Part shown: one piece after another, positions 1 to 9,229 of the stretch | How the letters are laid out: every line of letters begins with the position of its first letter | Numbering within the stretch: the first letter of the stretch is position 1 | DNA from: Tritrichomonas musculus | Lineage: Eukaryota > Parabasalia > Tritrichomonadida > Tritrichomonadidae | Assembly: GCA_039105265.1 (NCBI GenBank) | Contig: JAPFFF010000002.1 | Coordinates: 4,526,001 to 4,590,000 of the forward strand | Direction of reading: 5' to 3' | Length of the DNA stretch: 64,000 nucleotides | Made by a program: the position numbers and the translations under genes | The notes under the pieces: generated by a model | The model's input: only the letters and a program-made list of their open reading frames with translations | Databases searched by the model: none | What the model was told of the DNA's origin: nothing

Positions 1-199
1 CAACATCAAGGCTGATATATCATTGATAAAGGAATCATTGAATGAATTCACTGAACAAATCAATCAATTGAACAACAAAAATAAAATACTTGAAGAACAT
101 ATCAATAAGCTTTCAAATGTTGTTGACCAACAATCAAAAGTCATTAATGAATACATTTTAAATGTTGTTGCTCCTGACAACCACCGAATGATTAAGTGA
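1..199 (+). CDS. Coiled-coil protein, C-terminal part (window-edge partial)
   Basis: The frame is open from base 2 and ends in TGA at 197-199. It encodes the last 65 residues of the family that is complete at 9230-9760, 12168-12698, 18386-18862, 49307-49783 and 54977-55453. The visible part is a heptad-rich helix (LNNKNKILEEHINKLSNVV) followed by a conserved tail, VAPDNHRMIK. It overlaps the convergent 77-aa gene by 42 bp. The function is unknown; a structural or scaffolding coiled coil next to the capsid genes is the simplest guess. Confidence 0.75.
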   Translation, partial: NIKADISLIKESLNEFTEQINQLNNKNKILEEHINKLSNVVDQQSKVINEYILNVVAPDNHRMIK

Positions 200-391
200 A
201 TCATGATGATTTAATGATTTAGTCGTTTTTGGAGGTGGTTCATGAAATACATTACCTTTTTCATTATAACATTTCACTGTCGGAGCTGAGTTTATTTTTG
301 TTCTCTTCTTTTGCATCGTTAATTGTAATCTATCAAAATAGTTTTTGTGTTTATCATCATGAACGGTTCTCATTTGATTAATAGCAGACAT
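158..391 (-). CDS. 77-aa conserved basic protein, unknown function
   Basis: This small hydrophilic protein starts MSAINQMRTVHDDKHKN, with no membrane segment and no recognised domain. The same frame is open in E1, E2, E3, E5, E6 and E7 with few, mostly mild changes (PPPK or PQPK near residue 53), which argues that it is coding. Its 3' end overlaps the convergent coiled-coil gene by 42 bp. Its start codon is only 14 bp from the divergent 75-aa gene. Its small size and overlap leave some doubt. Confidence 0.6.
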   Translation of the reverse strand: MSAINQMRTVHDDKHKNYFDRLQLTMQKKRTKINSAPTVKCYNEKGNVFHEPPPKTTKSLNHHDSLNHSVVVRSNNI

Positions 392-408
392 TTAATTGCT
401 ATTAAATG
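389..408. promoter_or_regulatory. 20-bp palindrome joining two divergent start codons
   Basis: The 14 bp between the divergent 77-aa and 75-aa genes, plus both start codons, form a near-perfect palindrome, CATTTAAT-4 nt-ATTAAATG. Copies lie at 9950-9969, 12888-12907, 18177-18196, 49098-49117, 54768-54787 and 60431-60450. The four central bases vary while the arms do not. There is no room for two separate core promoters, so promoter elements probably lie inside the opposite coding regions or the palindrome is a shared bidirectional initiator. That role is inferred. Confidence 0.5.
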
Positions 409-633
409 AGTGAACTAACAGAATACAAGAAAGAAATACCAGAACTAAAACGAATCAAACGAGGATTGAAAGAAAAGTGTTATGATTACAAACAATGTCT
501 CAACAATATCAAATCAGGAATGTTGGGGTCTGATGGTCTTGCCGTTCGTGAGTCTCTCATCGAAGACATCAACAGTCTTCAAAATAAAGTGCATCAACTT
601 GAGAATGAATTAAATGAATTGTCTAATAAATGA
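406..633 (+). CDS. 75-aa coiled-coil protein
   Basis: This charged helical protein begins MSELTEYKKEIPELKRIK and ends in a leucine heptad run (VHQLENELNELSNK), so a short coiled coil is likely. It is present with at most a few changes in every unit that retains this end (E1, E2, E3, E5, E6, E7, E8). This copy has Gln instead of Lys in INSLQNKV. It is the last gene before the TIR. Function is not recognised; DNA-end binding or regulation would fit its position but is speculation. Confidence 0.7.
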   Translation: MSELTEYKKEIPELKRIKRGLKEKCYDYKQCLNNIKSGMLGSDGLAVRESLIEDINSLQNKVHQLENELNELSNK

Positions 634-652
634 ATCATCAATTGATGGTAAT

Positions 653-928
653 CATTAAATGAGTTCATATTATTTTTGTTCATTAGTCGTGTTGACGGCG
701 GGCTTTAGCTCGACGGAAACCGACTGATATATACTACTAAACAAGTTCAAAGATGAAGATTCAAAGATGAAGATTCAAAAGTGTCTACCCGATTTTTGAA
801 TGAAATGAGGGGCTAATTTTGAAAAAGTGGCGATTTTTTGAGTCATGGCGCTGAGGTTTGGGGTCTGTAAACCCTATGACAAGGGGGTCATTTTTTATCC
901 CCTGCCCAGACGGTCCACTATCACTACT
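653..928. repeat. Terminal inverted repeat of E1 (AGTAGTGATAGTGG tip type)
   Basis: The stretch matches, inverted, 48578-48850 (E6) and the inner parts of the E5 TIRs (17680-17940 and 38340-38600). It contains TATTATTTTTG, the 39-nt hairpin element at 686-724, tandem TTCAAAGATGAAGA units near 750-775, a GGGGTCTGTAAA block and the tip. No convincing gene is present; the ORF across 845-1045 runs out of the repeat into the interrupted fibre gene. The inner limit is approximate because the other end of E1 is outside the window. Confidence 0.8.
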
Positions 929-1871
929 ACGGTGTCAAATCAACAGGTTCAGGAATTTCACTCTTCAAAGCTAATTCATCATTTGTTTCTGCTAATGTTA
1001 TTGTTATCGGAAGGTATTGATATTTATCATAAATTGCTCCACTAACTTCATCCCACACTAATTCAAAATACTCCCCTTCACTTTCAAATCCTTCAGCTTC
1101 ATGTTGTTTAACGTTATATTCATCATCAGCATATAATTCATTTGTCTTGAATCTGATATCAAAATGGAATATATTACTACTATTGTCTACTTTATAACCA
1201 ACCAAATGTGTACCTTCTTTGAACGGTAAAACGTGAGATGTATCCATTCCGTTTTCTTCATATTCTTCTGGTACCGGACCTATATTAGGAAACATATATG
1301 TCTTGATTTCAATTGTGTATTCAGTTGATACATTCAAATTATCTCTCGTGATGTAATTCTTCAAATCATCTTTTGGAACATATCGTTCGGCACAAACATC
1401 CAAAGCTGATTGAAAACCTTCATTAACTGCTATACTTGTTAAACACATTGATGCTTTAGCTGATAATGGTTTATCATCTTCAGCCATCAATTTCTGAAAC
1501 ATTTCTTCAGGTAATAGTTCTTTTATGTTCAATTGTAACACACTATTTTTGAGTACTTCCGGAATATCTGTCTTCAATGCATATCCTTTTAATGCTTCAT
1601 TTATTTTTGTCGTCAACGATTCTTCATTAATCAAGTCATCAGGTATATCAGTTGATAAAGCGTAATTGTTGATAACATAATCACGCAATCCGTTAACAGC
1701 TTCATTCAATTGTTCCTCTGTGATTCCATTACCGTTTGGAATCCCTACGTTTCCATTCGATGAATCACCTTTGATAACATAATTATCGACATATCTTTTA
1801 ATGTATTCGTTAATCAATCCGTCAATAGTATTTGTTTTTGTTATGTGCCCGCTCTGCTCAATCGTAAACAT
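929..1871 (-). pseudogene. Fibre-like protein, N-terminal ~314 residues, cut by E1
   Basis: The frame starts MFTIEQSGHITKTN and matches the first ~314 residues of the intact 1,065-aa proteins at 25863-29060 and 42421-45618. It stops at DLTP, where E1 is inserted, so about 750 residues are missing. Repeats of the YALKTDIP / LALKSEIP type, common in trimeric tail fibres, are already visible. The start lies 22 bp from the divergent 835-aa gene, as in the other copies. The product is presumably non-functional here. Confidence 0.8.
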
Positions 1872-1893
1872 TCAATTTATTAGAAACTAAACA

Positions 1894-4401
1894 ATGTCAA
1901 AACAAGATAAAAATAATTCATCTGATAGCTTTGAATTAGATTTAAGTGGTAATATTGATGATGATTCTGTATTTGATAGTGAGGTATCTAAACCTGATGA
2001 TGATGATGAAGAACTAGAGGACCCGATAGATTATTTTAAGAACACGTTTCTCAGTACATACAAACTAGAACACCCCAATGATTTAATTAATTTGTTGTAT
2101 TTGATACAAAACAATGAATATACAGGAAGAAGTGTGGGAAAGATTCGTGAAATGAAAGTTAAGTTTCGACGATTTGTTTCATTGATGAACAAAATCAATG
2201 CAGGAATTAAAAGTAAAGGCAATCAATTCCTTAGTTTAAGAGAGTACACAACAGATAAAAAAAGTCTTGATACAATTATCAATTACTTTAATATTGTTGT
2301 CAACGATGATTTAAATTATAGTTCTGACGGTTTTCGTTCATCACCCATCAAACCACCGAGAAAGAGTCAAACACCACAAACCACCAAAGGAAGAAGAAAG
2401 AGAACAAGCATACATGAACCAACACCTGACAGCAATAAACGAAGAACTCCGAGAAGAAAACGCATAACTCCGAGTGATTCTGATGAATTACTGAATACAA
2501 GTTTTTTAGAGCAAGAAGATTCCATTCCGTCAATATCATTCAACTTCCCGGAACCAGAAGAAGAAGAAGAAGATAACCTATCATCCTTGTTGCTGTCTCC
2601 TTACGATCAGGTAGATGATGATATAGAATTGCTTGAGCAATTAGGCTATAACCAGCCCTGGCTCAAAGTACTTCCAAGATGTTATGAAGCAGCAAAGAAA
2701 CCACAAAACAAACTTGATGAACAAGCAAAGGAAAACGTTGATGCATTACATCAAACACTTGAAACTATTAGAGATAATATGAAGAGAAACATTGATATAA
2801 CCAATGAACAAAAATCAATTACAGGCTTATCATCATTCTTCAGAGTGTTTGACACAATCATTAATAGAAAACCTATCAAAGGCTCTGATGTCATACAACC
2901 AATCAAACCACCATCAATCAAACCAATAACAAACAATAATAATAATAATTTTTCGAGTAATAAAATGAATGATGATACAACATTTATTGCTAACGAGGAT
3001 GATGAAACAGAACTTAATGAAACGTTTCAACAGTACAATGAACGTGTAAAGAGACCTGCCAAAAAAGTTAAGTTCGGTAAGCTTAATACTTTCGATGAAT
3101 CACGTTTTAAGAAAGGAGCAGCATTTGAGTCACCAACATCTGAAGAAGAAATTCAACGATTATTGCAACAATACAAACAAGAAATCAAAACAACAGGTAA
3201 ACGTGAAAACAGAGATGCTCCGACAGTTCTTAGCAATATCGGTAAATTCGGGAACTTAGATATTCAATCACACACACAAAACAGCTCATTTTACAAACAA
3301 AACTTCCTTGATATAATCATTAACGGAAATTACAGAGTTAAATACATTCCTTCAGCCGCTACACGAGACCAGGCAAAAGTTTATTGTCACACACATCTTG
3401 ACCCGGACGGAAAACCAAAATACAGATTACTTCCTACTAACGCTAAAGACCCGTCAGGAGAGATTGAAATAACAGACCTGAACGGTGATAAAGTTGATGA
3501 TATTATATTAGTTGATAAACGAGGTGTTCCACAAATCATTAACGGATACAAGCTTGTATTTGCTTCTCCTTACAAGAAGGTTTGGAAAACAATGGTTACT
3601 ACACCAGAAGCACGAAAGAAATTACCATTTAATGTCTGGCTTGATGAAATGTTTGAGAAAAGCAAAGAGAAAATCGATTGGAATACAGGTAAATATATTC
3701 TTCAAGACTCAAGCAAAACACGACTCGCTCCATACATTCAATACTATTCTGATTTGAGATTAGGAAAACCAAGAGTCAGCACCAGAGCATCACCAAATTC
3801 ATTCTGGAGTAGTCTCTTTTCTAAGATATGGAAGGTTTATTGGGAGATATTCAGTGAAATACATCCGTTATCAAAAGTTGTTAATTATCTTACTATATCA
3901 AATGCATTATTTGTATATCACTTTGATAATCCCGTTAAGAAAGCAATTGAAACAGAACATAATTTGAAGCCAATGAATTACGTTGAATGGATGAATTACA
4001 GGAAAACACAAAAATCTGATTATAACAAGAAATGTATTGCTCTCATACAAGATTTCATAAACAAATCTAAAAAGACAATCGTCTTCGAAACCGGTAAATG
4101 GTCTAGAGATATTAATAGCTGGAATCCTGAGTTTAAGACCATTATCGAAAACATTAATTACTTAATTCAGAAAGTTGCACCCGCAGGTACTGATGTTAAT
4201 GAAACAATAGCTTACATCAATGTTGCTAGCCCGACAGATATTCAAACGTTAAAGGAGGTTTCAAATAATAATATCGCCGTCTGGATTGATGAAGTTTACG
4301 GTAAGGGTTGCGGATATATTGAATATAAGATTCAAATGTCTAAACAAAAGCTTGAGAGACTATCAGCAGCAGAAGGATATGATATCAAAGTACCTGAATA
4401 A
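1894..4401 (+). CDS. 835-aa Polinton protein with an acidic N-terminus
   Basis: This is the E2 version of the 852-aa family (23282-25840, 39840-42398). The first ~70 residues are very acidic; a basic, Ser/Pro-rich stretch follows around residues 150-195 (RKSQTPQTTKGRRKRTS), then acidic clusters. The conserved C-terminal half begins near SFYKQNFLDIIINGNYRVKY and contains DLNGDKVDDIILVDKRG, which resembles a calcium-binding FG-GAP or EF-hand-like loop. Residues ~360-480 differ strongly from the other copies, whereas both flanks are close. Function is unknown; a virion or minor structural protein is plausible from the fibre next to it. Confidence 0.75.
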   Translation: MSKQDKNNSSDSFELDLSGNIDDDSVFDSEVSKPDDDDEELEDPIDYFKNTFLSTYKLEHPNDLINLLYLIQNNEYTGRSVGKIREMKVKFRRFVSLMNKINAGIKSKGNQFLSLREYTTDKKSLDTIINYFNIVVNDDLNYSSDGFRSSPIKPPRKSQTPQTTKGRRKRTSIHEPTPDSNKRRTPRRKRITPSDSDELLNTSFLEQEDSIPSISFNFPEPEEEEEDNLSSLLLSPYDQVDDDIELLEQLGYNQPWLKVLPRCYEAAKKPQNKLDEQAKENVDALHQTLETIRDNMKRNIDITNEQKSITGLSSFFRVFDTIINRKPIKGSDVIQPIKPPSIKPITNNNNNNFSSNKMNDDTTFIANEDDETELNETFQQYNERVKRPAKKVKFGKLNTFDESRFKKGAAFESPTSEEEIQRLLQQYKQEIKTTGKRENRDAPTVLSNIGKFGNLDIQSHTQNSSFYKQNFLDIIINGNYRVKYIPSAATRDQAKVYCHTHLDPDGKPKYRLLPTNAKDPSGEIEITDLNGDKVDDIILVDKRGVPQIINGYKLVFASPYKKVWKTMVTTPEARKKLPFNVWLDEMFEKSKEKIDWNTGKYILQDSSKTRLAPYIQYYSDLRLGKPRVSTRASPNSFWSSLFSKIWKVYWEIFSEIHPLSKVVNYLTISNALFVYHFDNPVKKAIETEHNLKPMNYVEWMNYRKTQKSDYNKKCIALIQDFINKSKKTIVFETGKWSRDINSWNPEFKTIIENINYLIQKVAPAGTDVNETIAYINVASPTDIQTLKEVSNNNIAVWIDEVYGKGCGYIEYKIQMSKQKLERLSAAEGYDIKVPE

Positions 4402-4470
4402 ATAAAAATAAATTAATGATTATTTGATGAAGCTACCTTGAACCTCTTTTGCAAAATGATGATTTTATTT

Positions 4471-5436
4471 TTATGACGGTCTTCTTCTTCTCCTCCTTCT
4501 CGTTGAGTCACTGCCCGCAGTATTTAAAGAATCATTATGTATTGGAAACGGTTGTGAATTCGTTTGTTTTTTACTGTGTTTACCCTTTGAATCACTTTGT
4601 TTTTTATTTTTTGGTGATCCGTTAGGGAATGTATCGGAAGATGAATCAGAAGGTAATGAATCAGATGAAGATGAAAATGTTTTTCTTATTGAATACGGAA
4701 GAGGTGATTCATCATCACTGAAAGCAATCCATCCGTACTTTATTGGCGGGTTATCATTATCGTCGTCAGATGAAGAAGATACATGATAAACTTTCGCATT
4801 TGCAAATGATACTTCTTCATTTTGTGGTGATTTGAAAGGAGATGTTGCAGCATTAGCAAACTTATTTGTTTGTGGGGGTGATTTGTAGGGAGATGTCCCG
4901 AAATCCTTCAGATACGGTGATGTAGTCGCGTCAGCAAATTGAATATGTTTATTTATTTTTGGTGTTTGTGGAGGTGAATTGATAACAGGTATTGAGTATG
5001 TTGATGTCTGTGGTGTTTGATTAAATTGATTCATTTGTGGTGGCGGTTGATTTCCGAAACACGTTTGTTTCGTCTTCCGGCATTCCTCTTGAACATCATC
5101 AATATGTTGATTTCGATTAATGTATTGATAATCTTGCAGCTTTCTTTTCAAACGAAAATCATTATGTTCCTGTTGTTCATTTAATACCAAATTATTTGTT
5201 TGTCTTTGGTAATCCAGTAAATTAGTTCTCGGTGGTAATTGAGTCCTCAATACATTAGCTTGTGTTTGATATAATTGTGCATTTGCATTTCCAATCTGTT
5301 GTACTTCATATGCTTTATTTCTTATATCACGTGCCCGTTCACGGACTTTCTGTCTTTGTATACGTATCGCTTTCTCTCGTTCTTCTCTCTCGATTTGTTC
5401 CTTTGTTTTAAACAAATTACCGAGATTATTAAACAT
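4471..5436 (-). CDS. 321-aa coiled-coil, Ser-rich, Arg-tailed protein
   Basis: The first ~110 residues are a charged helix (KEQIEREEREKAIRIQRQKV). The middle is Gln/Pro-rich with imperfect repeats (TSPYLKDFG, TSPYKSPPQ, TSPFKSPQ), then come Ser/Asp clusters and a tail of eight consecutive Arg. It lies between the 116-aa and 835-aa genes, where other units carry an unrelated-looking 176-aa Pro-rich basic gene, so the slot has been exchanged. The Arg tail suggests nucleic-acid binding, possibly a DNA-condensing core protein; this is inference. Confidence 0.65.
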   Translation of the reverse strand: MFNNLGNLFKTKEQIEREEREKAIRIQRQKVRERARDIRNKAYEVQQIGNANAQLYQTQANVLRTQLPPRTNLLDYQRQTNNLVLNEQQEHNDFRLKRKLQDYQYINRNQHIDDVQEECRKTKQTCFGNQPPPQMNQFNQTPQTSTYSIPVINSPPQTPKINKHIQFADATTSPYLKDFGTSPYKSPPQTNKFANAATSPFKSPQNEEVSFANAKVYHVSSSSDDDNDNPPIKYGWIAFSDDESPLPYSIRKTFSSSSDSLPSDSSSDTFPNGSPKNKKQSDSKGKHSKKQTNSQPFPIHNDSLNTAGSDSTRRRRRRRPS

Positions 5437-5449
5437 ATTCTTTGATACT

Positions 5450-5800
5450 TCAATAAATTAATAAACAACTGAATATAAATGATTCAGGTTCAATAACGTT
5501 TCCTTTCATGTCTGTGAACCATAACCTGTATTCTTTCTTTGTGTTGTTCAGACACTCATATTTCCTGTATTTCGTTTGTCGTCTGTTAGCAAGCATTATG
5601 AAATGGTCGCAGAAAGGCATGAATTCAACTATATCTGAATGAACCATCAAATCACCAACAATATGTTGATTGACAACAGCCCCACAATACTGAACAACAA
5701 TGTACTTCTTGTTGTGACTATAAACGAAATCATCAGGAAGATTAAAATCTTTTGTTTGTGTGTGATAGTATCGTTTTGTGATTGCTTGTTTAGCTTTCAT
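5450..5800 (-). CDS. 116-aa candidate minor capsid (penton-like) protein
   Basis: The protein begins MKAKQAITKRYYHTQ and is predicted to be mostly beta-strand. Its second half has the order expected of a small single jelly-roll minor capsid protein: HSDIVEFMPF, a variable loop, YKYEC-like strand, LWFTDMKGNVIEPESF and a final hydrophobic strand. Its start overlaps the integrase stop by 11 bp, and the arrangement is conserved in E2, E4, E5, E6 and E7. The penton assignment rests on size, strand pattern and presence in every unit, so it is tentative. Confidence 0.5.
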   Translation of the reverse strand: MKAKQAITKRYYHTQTKDFNLPDDFVYSHNKKYIVVQYCGAVVNQHIVGDLMVHSDIVEFMPFCDHFIMLANRRQTKYRKYECLNNTKKEYRLWFTDMKGNVIEPESFIFSCLLIY

Positions 5801-6905
5801 TTTGCGTTTTATAAGTCAAAAAGAATATTTTATAATCATCATTCAAAGCATCTATTGATGAACAAACATATTTTGTGTACATGATAGGAACTGTTATTAT
5901 TGTTTTATTCTTCAGTGTTTTGTTAGTTTGACGCAAAGGATTTAATAGTTTACATTTAACGTTTCCGGACTCATAACAAATGAATTCAGCGAGTTCATTG
6001 AACACTCTTCTTCGCTTTTCATGTTTCTTTTCTGTTTTCGCGTAATCGGTATGAATGAGTATTATATTTTTGGGTTTATATGACAGAAGACCTTTAAATC
6101 GTTGTTTTTGTTGAATCTCTTTCAATTGCATTGATTTGGCTCTTATGTATTGCCATTCAAAGTCGCGGTCGTCTTGCATCTGTTGAGGTGTAAGATAAAT
6201 GTATTTTGATTGCCGTTTGTCAAGGTATTCATCAGTTTCTTCATCAAATGATGTGTATAAAGGATTCAATAAACGAAGAGATGAATGAGGTGTGTTATTG
6301 TACCATTTAACCGTTTGTTGTATCAATACATTGTTTGTCATTCGTTGTTGTGATTGACCGAAGGCGTTTCGTAAAGTTCTGATTACTGCATCAACACATT
6401 TATGTGCATTCGTGAAAGGTGAATCATCAATGATTAACTTTATTTTGTTAGGAGCTTTGAATTTAATTGACGGTTTGTTTGATTGGTATCTTTCGTCTCC
6501 GTTGCAATAACTTTTGAATGCATTTGATATAAAAGCCTGTTCACCATCACATTTAATTGTTTCGATTCTGATATTCCTTTTATTAACTAGTTTATCAATT
6601 ACTTTGATTATAGTTAACTCAGTTCTGTCCGCAATCGGTTCAACAATTAAGTATTTCGTGTTTACATTGATTAGGACGAGATAAGCTTTGTTTAATGCAA
6701 ACATTATATCCATTTCCCAACAATGAGGCTCAAATGAGAAGTCAGGTTTTGATAGTTTCTTTACTGTTTTCAATCGGAAATCCTTAATATAGGGCTCAGT
6801 TTTAATGTTTGTGTCTTTGATGTACTTGTATTTAGATTTGAAAGGATAATTAATTGATTCTTTGTAGCTGCGTGCACTCGCTATGTCTTCGATGTATTCA
6901 TTCAT
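5790..6905 (-). CDS. INT: Polinton integrase (retroviral rve type)
   Basis: This 371-aa protein has the rve core: EMDIMFA with the first Asp, IKCDGEQAF with the second, then NAHKCVDAVIRTLRN and YNNTPHSSLRLLNPL. The third acidic position is Asp, not the usual Glu. A basic C-terminal region with a likely SH3-like fold follows. It would cut and join element ends into target DNA with a 6-bp stagger, consistent with the TSDs. The start MNEYIEDIASARSY follows TTTATTTTTG closely, as in E5. The frame is intact, so the protein could still act in trans. Confidence 0.9.
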   Translation of the reverse strand: MNEYIEDIASARSYKESINYPFKSKYKYIKDTNIKTEPYIKDFRLKTVKKLSKPDFSFEPHCWEMDIMFALNKAYLVLINVNTKYLIVEPIADRTELTIIKVIDKLVNKRNIRIETIKCDGEQAFISNAFKSYCNGDERYQSNKPSIKFKAPNKIKLIIDDSPFTNAHKCVDAVIRTLRNAFGQSQQRMTNNVLIQQTVKWYNNTPHSSLRLLNPLYTSFDEETDEYLDKRQSKYIYLTPQQMQDDRDFEWQYIRAKSMQLKEIQQKQRFKGLLSYKPKNIILIHTDYAKTEKKHEKRRRVFNELAEFICYESGNVKCKLLNPLRQTNKTLKNKTIITVPIMYTKYVCSSIDALNDDYKIFFLTYKTQNES

Positions 6906-7024
6906 TTTGATCGCAAAAATAAAGCCTTCAAATGCCGCCCGTGAACGGAAACAGTCAAAGAATCACAAAAATAAAAAGAGATATAGAAAGGGGTAATTTT
7001 AACCTTCAATCGAAATCAGTTTAT

Positions 7025-8893
7025 TTATTCATTAGCTTGCGAACCTTTTGGCGTTTCATCATCAACGTATTCTAAACCTTCGAGAGATAATTTAAAGTAT
7101 GTATCACGGCACAAACATAACTGACAGGGGGGTGGATGAACTGTACCTTCTTCATTTACATTATAATATGTATCGTTCACACCTGTGTGAATTGGTTGAC
7201 CGTTGATTTGAATTTGAACATTACCAAAACCTCCATCAAGTCCGTCATAACAATAACCTGCAGATGATCTTTCAGTTTGAATATTGAATACAAATGATGT
7301 TGCATCAGACAAAGTGTTTTTGTATCGATTACCTCGTGAGTCATTCTTTGGCATAGTAAATGAATCTTCAAATTCCTTTGTACATTGAAGTGTAATTGCG
7401 TCTAAATCACCTGCAGTCAATTGATTTTCAAAGAATCTTGCACCGATGGTATCTACGTTCTCGTCAGGGAAGTTCTTACCGCCTATGTTCAAATAACAGT
7501 TTTGATAAACAGGGTTTTCAAATACAGTCAAATCATTATGATGCTTTGGAAACAGAACCGATATCGTTGTAACGTTAATCAAAGGTATGTTCAATGTTGA
7601 TTTGATTCCGTTTGCGGCTGCAGCAATCGGAAATGCATGATAATCAACCTTCTGTGAAGGAATTACTAAGCCTTCACGTAAAATGTTTTCAATTCCTTGA
7701 CGTGTTGCTTCACAAACACCGTAGCCCTGCATGTTTGATTTGCAAAGAGTGATTGTCATTTGATTGCAGGTCAATGTTGCAACACCGTTTGAATATTCAA
7801 TGTCTTTATGTTTTGTTTCTAAGATTTTAACAACATCGCCCGGAGCCAACGGAGCATCGGGATTTGCCGATGCAATCATTTCTGCAAACGTTCCTTTATT
7901 AACATCAGACTCTTTCACATGAAACTTCTCATAATCATCAGCTGTGTAATGAAATACAACTTCTTTTGGTGTTTCATCTTCCTCAACAGGATTACCGGCA
8001 TGTATTCTTTGATATTTGATTGTAAGTGTTTGATCAAACACGGAAGGAATGGTTGCTTCATTACCGATTTGTGTGAATTGTCGTTTAAGTTTACCGCGAA
8101 CCTTTAAATCACGAAGTTTATCTAATGATTCAGCAGAAACAGATTCATCATCTTCGAGAAATGCTTTTGTTTCAGCAACCACATACGGATCAATTACAGC
8201 CCAAACAAGACCAGCGGGGCTAACTTGAAAACGAATTGATAAATCACCGATGATTCCGTTAGGGAACAGATCAAATGCCTGTAATGCTAGTAAGTCATCA
8301 AACGGAAGGTTTAAATCAAATTCAACTTGTGCTCTTCCGTTCTCTTTGAAATTCATCAGATTTACATACGTTCCTGCCATTGTTTGTGAATATTGACTTA
8401 CATTTTCCCATAAAGAATGAACGAATCTACGTCTTTTCTTTTCTGTTTCTGGTTTAAGTGCAGAATATAAGAAACCTTCACGAACACATTCATTCTGTTG
8501 ATATCCGACATTAACATTATTATGTAGAATCTCTAAACGATCGAACAACTGATTTGATGATTTGAAGCCGACAAACAGTTTGTAGAAGTGTTGAGGGTCT
8601 TCAATGGTTCGCAATTTATCAAGATCGGTATTCAACTGTAAATCTAGTTTGACATGAAATGTTAGAAATCCTTTGTCAACATCACTTATGAAATGATCAG
8701 GATGAGTTAAACTGATTTGTGAGTATTGACCTGCTGTAAACGGTGCGGGCTGATCATGACAGTCAACAGTTCTGAATGAAAATGAACGTGTTCCGTCATT
8801 AACGTTAATCATATGACGCATCTCTTCAAATGCATGCAATACATTTCCTGTTTCGATTTGATGGTTATGTGATCTCTCATTACGATATAACAT
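7025..8893 (-). CDS. MCP: Major capsid protein, double jelly-roll type
   Basis: The 622-aa protein begins MLYRNERSHNHQIETGN and is intact. Conserved landmarks are the N-terminal half with FRTVDCHDQPAPF, PFDDLLALQAFDLFPN and GDLSIRFQVSPAGLVWAV, and the C-terminal half with CKSNMQGYGVCEATRQG, FPKHHNDLTVFENPVY and YCYDGLDGGFGN. This two-domain pattern fits the double jelly-roll capsid proteins of Polintons. Residues ~278-375, between the halves, are unlike those of E4, E5 and E6 and lack their Pro-rich linker. Divergent to the 83-aa gene with a 52-bp gap. Confidence 0.88.
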   Translation of the reverse strand: MLYRNERSHNHQIETGNVLHAFEEMRHMINVNDGTRSFSFRTVDCHDQPAPFTAGQYSQISLTHPDHFISDVDKGFLTFHVKLDLQLNTDLDKLRTIEDPQHFYKLFVGFKSSNQLFDRLEILHNNVNVGYQQNECVREGFLYSALKPETEKKRRRFVHSLWENVSQYSQTMAGTYVNLMNFKENGRAQVEFDLNLPFDDLLALQAFDLFPNGIIGDLSIRFQVSPAGLVWAVIDPYVVAETKAFLEDDESVSAESLDKLRDLKVRGKLKRQFTQIGNEATIPSVFDQTLTIKYQRIHAGNPVEEDETPKEVVFHYTADDYEKFHVKESDVNKGTFAEMIASANPDAPLAPGDVVKILETKHKDIEYSNGVATLTCNQMTITLCKSNMQGYGVCEATRQGIENILREGLVIPSQKVDYHAFPIAAAANGIKSTLNIPLINVTTISVLFPKHHNDLTVFENPVYQNCYLNIGGKNFPDENVDTIGARFFENQLTAGDLDAITLQCTKEFEDSFTMPKNDSRGNRYKNTLSDATSFVFNIQTERSSAGYCYDGLDGGFGNVQIQINGQPIHTGVNDTYYNVNEEGTVHPPPCQLCLCRDTYFKLSLEGLEYVDDETPKGSQANE

Positions 8894-8945
8894 TTATGAT
8901 TTAATAAAAAGAATCAATATATTATCTCTTTTATTTACTCTTTAA

Positions 8946-9197
8946 ATGGGTATAGGCATATTCAATAAGATAAAGAACGGTTTCAAGAAGTTCGGAAACA
9001 AAATCAAAGACGTAGCAACAAAGATTGTTGATAACATCCCTAAAGTCGTTGATGTCGGAAAACAGATTATCGATAAAGTTAAACCGATAACGAAATTCAT
9101 TCCAGGCGTCGGTCAAGTTATTGACACTATTGATACAGGTTTAAGTATGGCAGGTCGAGTTGGAACGGTCGGAAAGTCAATATTAGATAAAGTTTAA
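8946..9197 (+). CDS. 83-aa amphipathic Lys-rich protein, possible minor capsid peptide
   Basis: The protein begins MGIGIFNKIKNGFKKFG and alternates hydrophobic and Lys residues, giving amphipathic helices; the middle KFIPGVGQVIDTIDTG is more hydrophobic. It sits back-to-back with the MCP. A small amphipathic protein beside the capsid gene recalls the membrane-active internal capsid proteins of adenovirus-like viruses, but this is an analogy from composition and position, not a detected homology. Confidence 0.6.
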   Translation: MGIGIFNKIKNGFKKFGNKIKDVATKIVDNIPKVVDVGKQIIDKVKPITKFIPGVGQVIDTIDTGLSMAGRVGTVGKSILDKV

Positions 9198-9229
9198 TGA
9201 TATCTATAAACGTTTTATCATAAACTCAA

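Larger units (their letters stand above)
1..928. mobile_element. E1: right-end fragment of a Polinton/Maverick
   Basis: This unit holds three small genes and a terminal repeat that ends in CACTATCACTACT at 928, the inverted form of the tip starting E6 at 48578. It is inserted in the E2 fibre gene. The next six bases, ACGGTG (929-934), are the inferred TSD, because intact fibre genes carry this hexamer once at the same place. The left end lies outside the window. Confidence 0.85.

Noticed and set aside
845-1045. 66-aa ORF at the end of E1
   Set aside because: It runs through the TIR into the antisense of the fibre gene and has no counterpart in other units.
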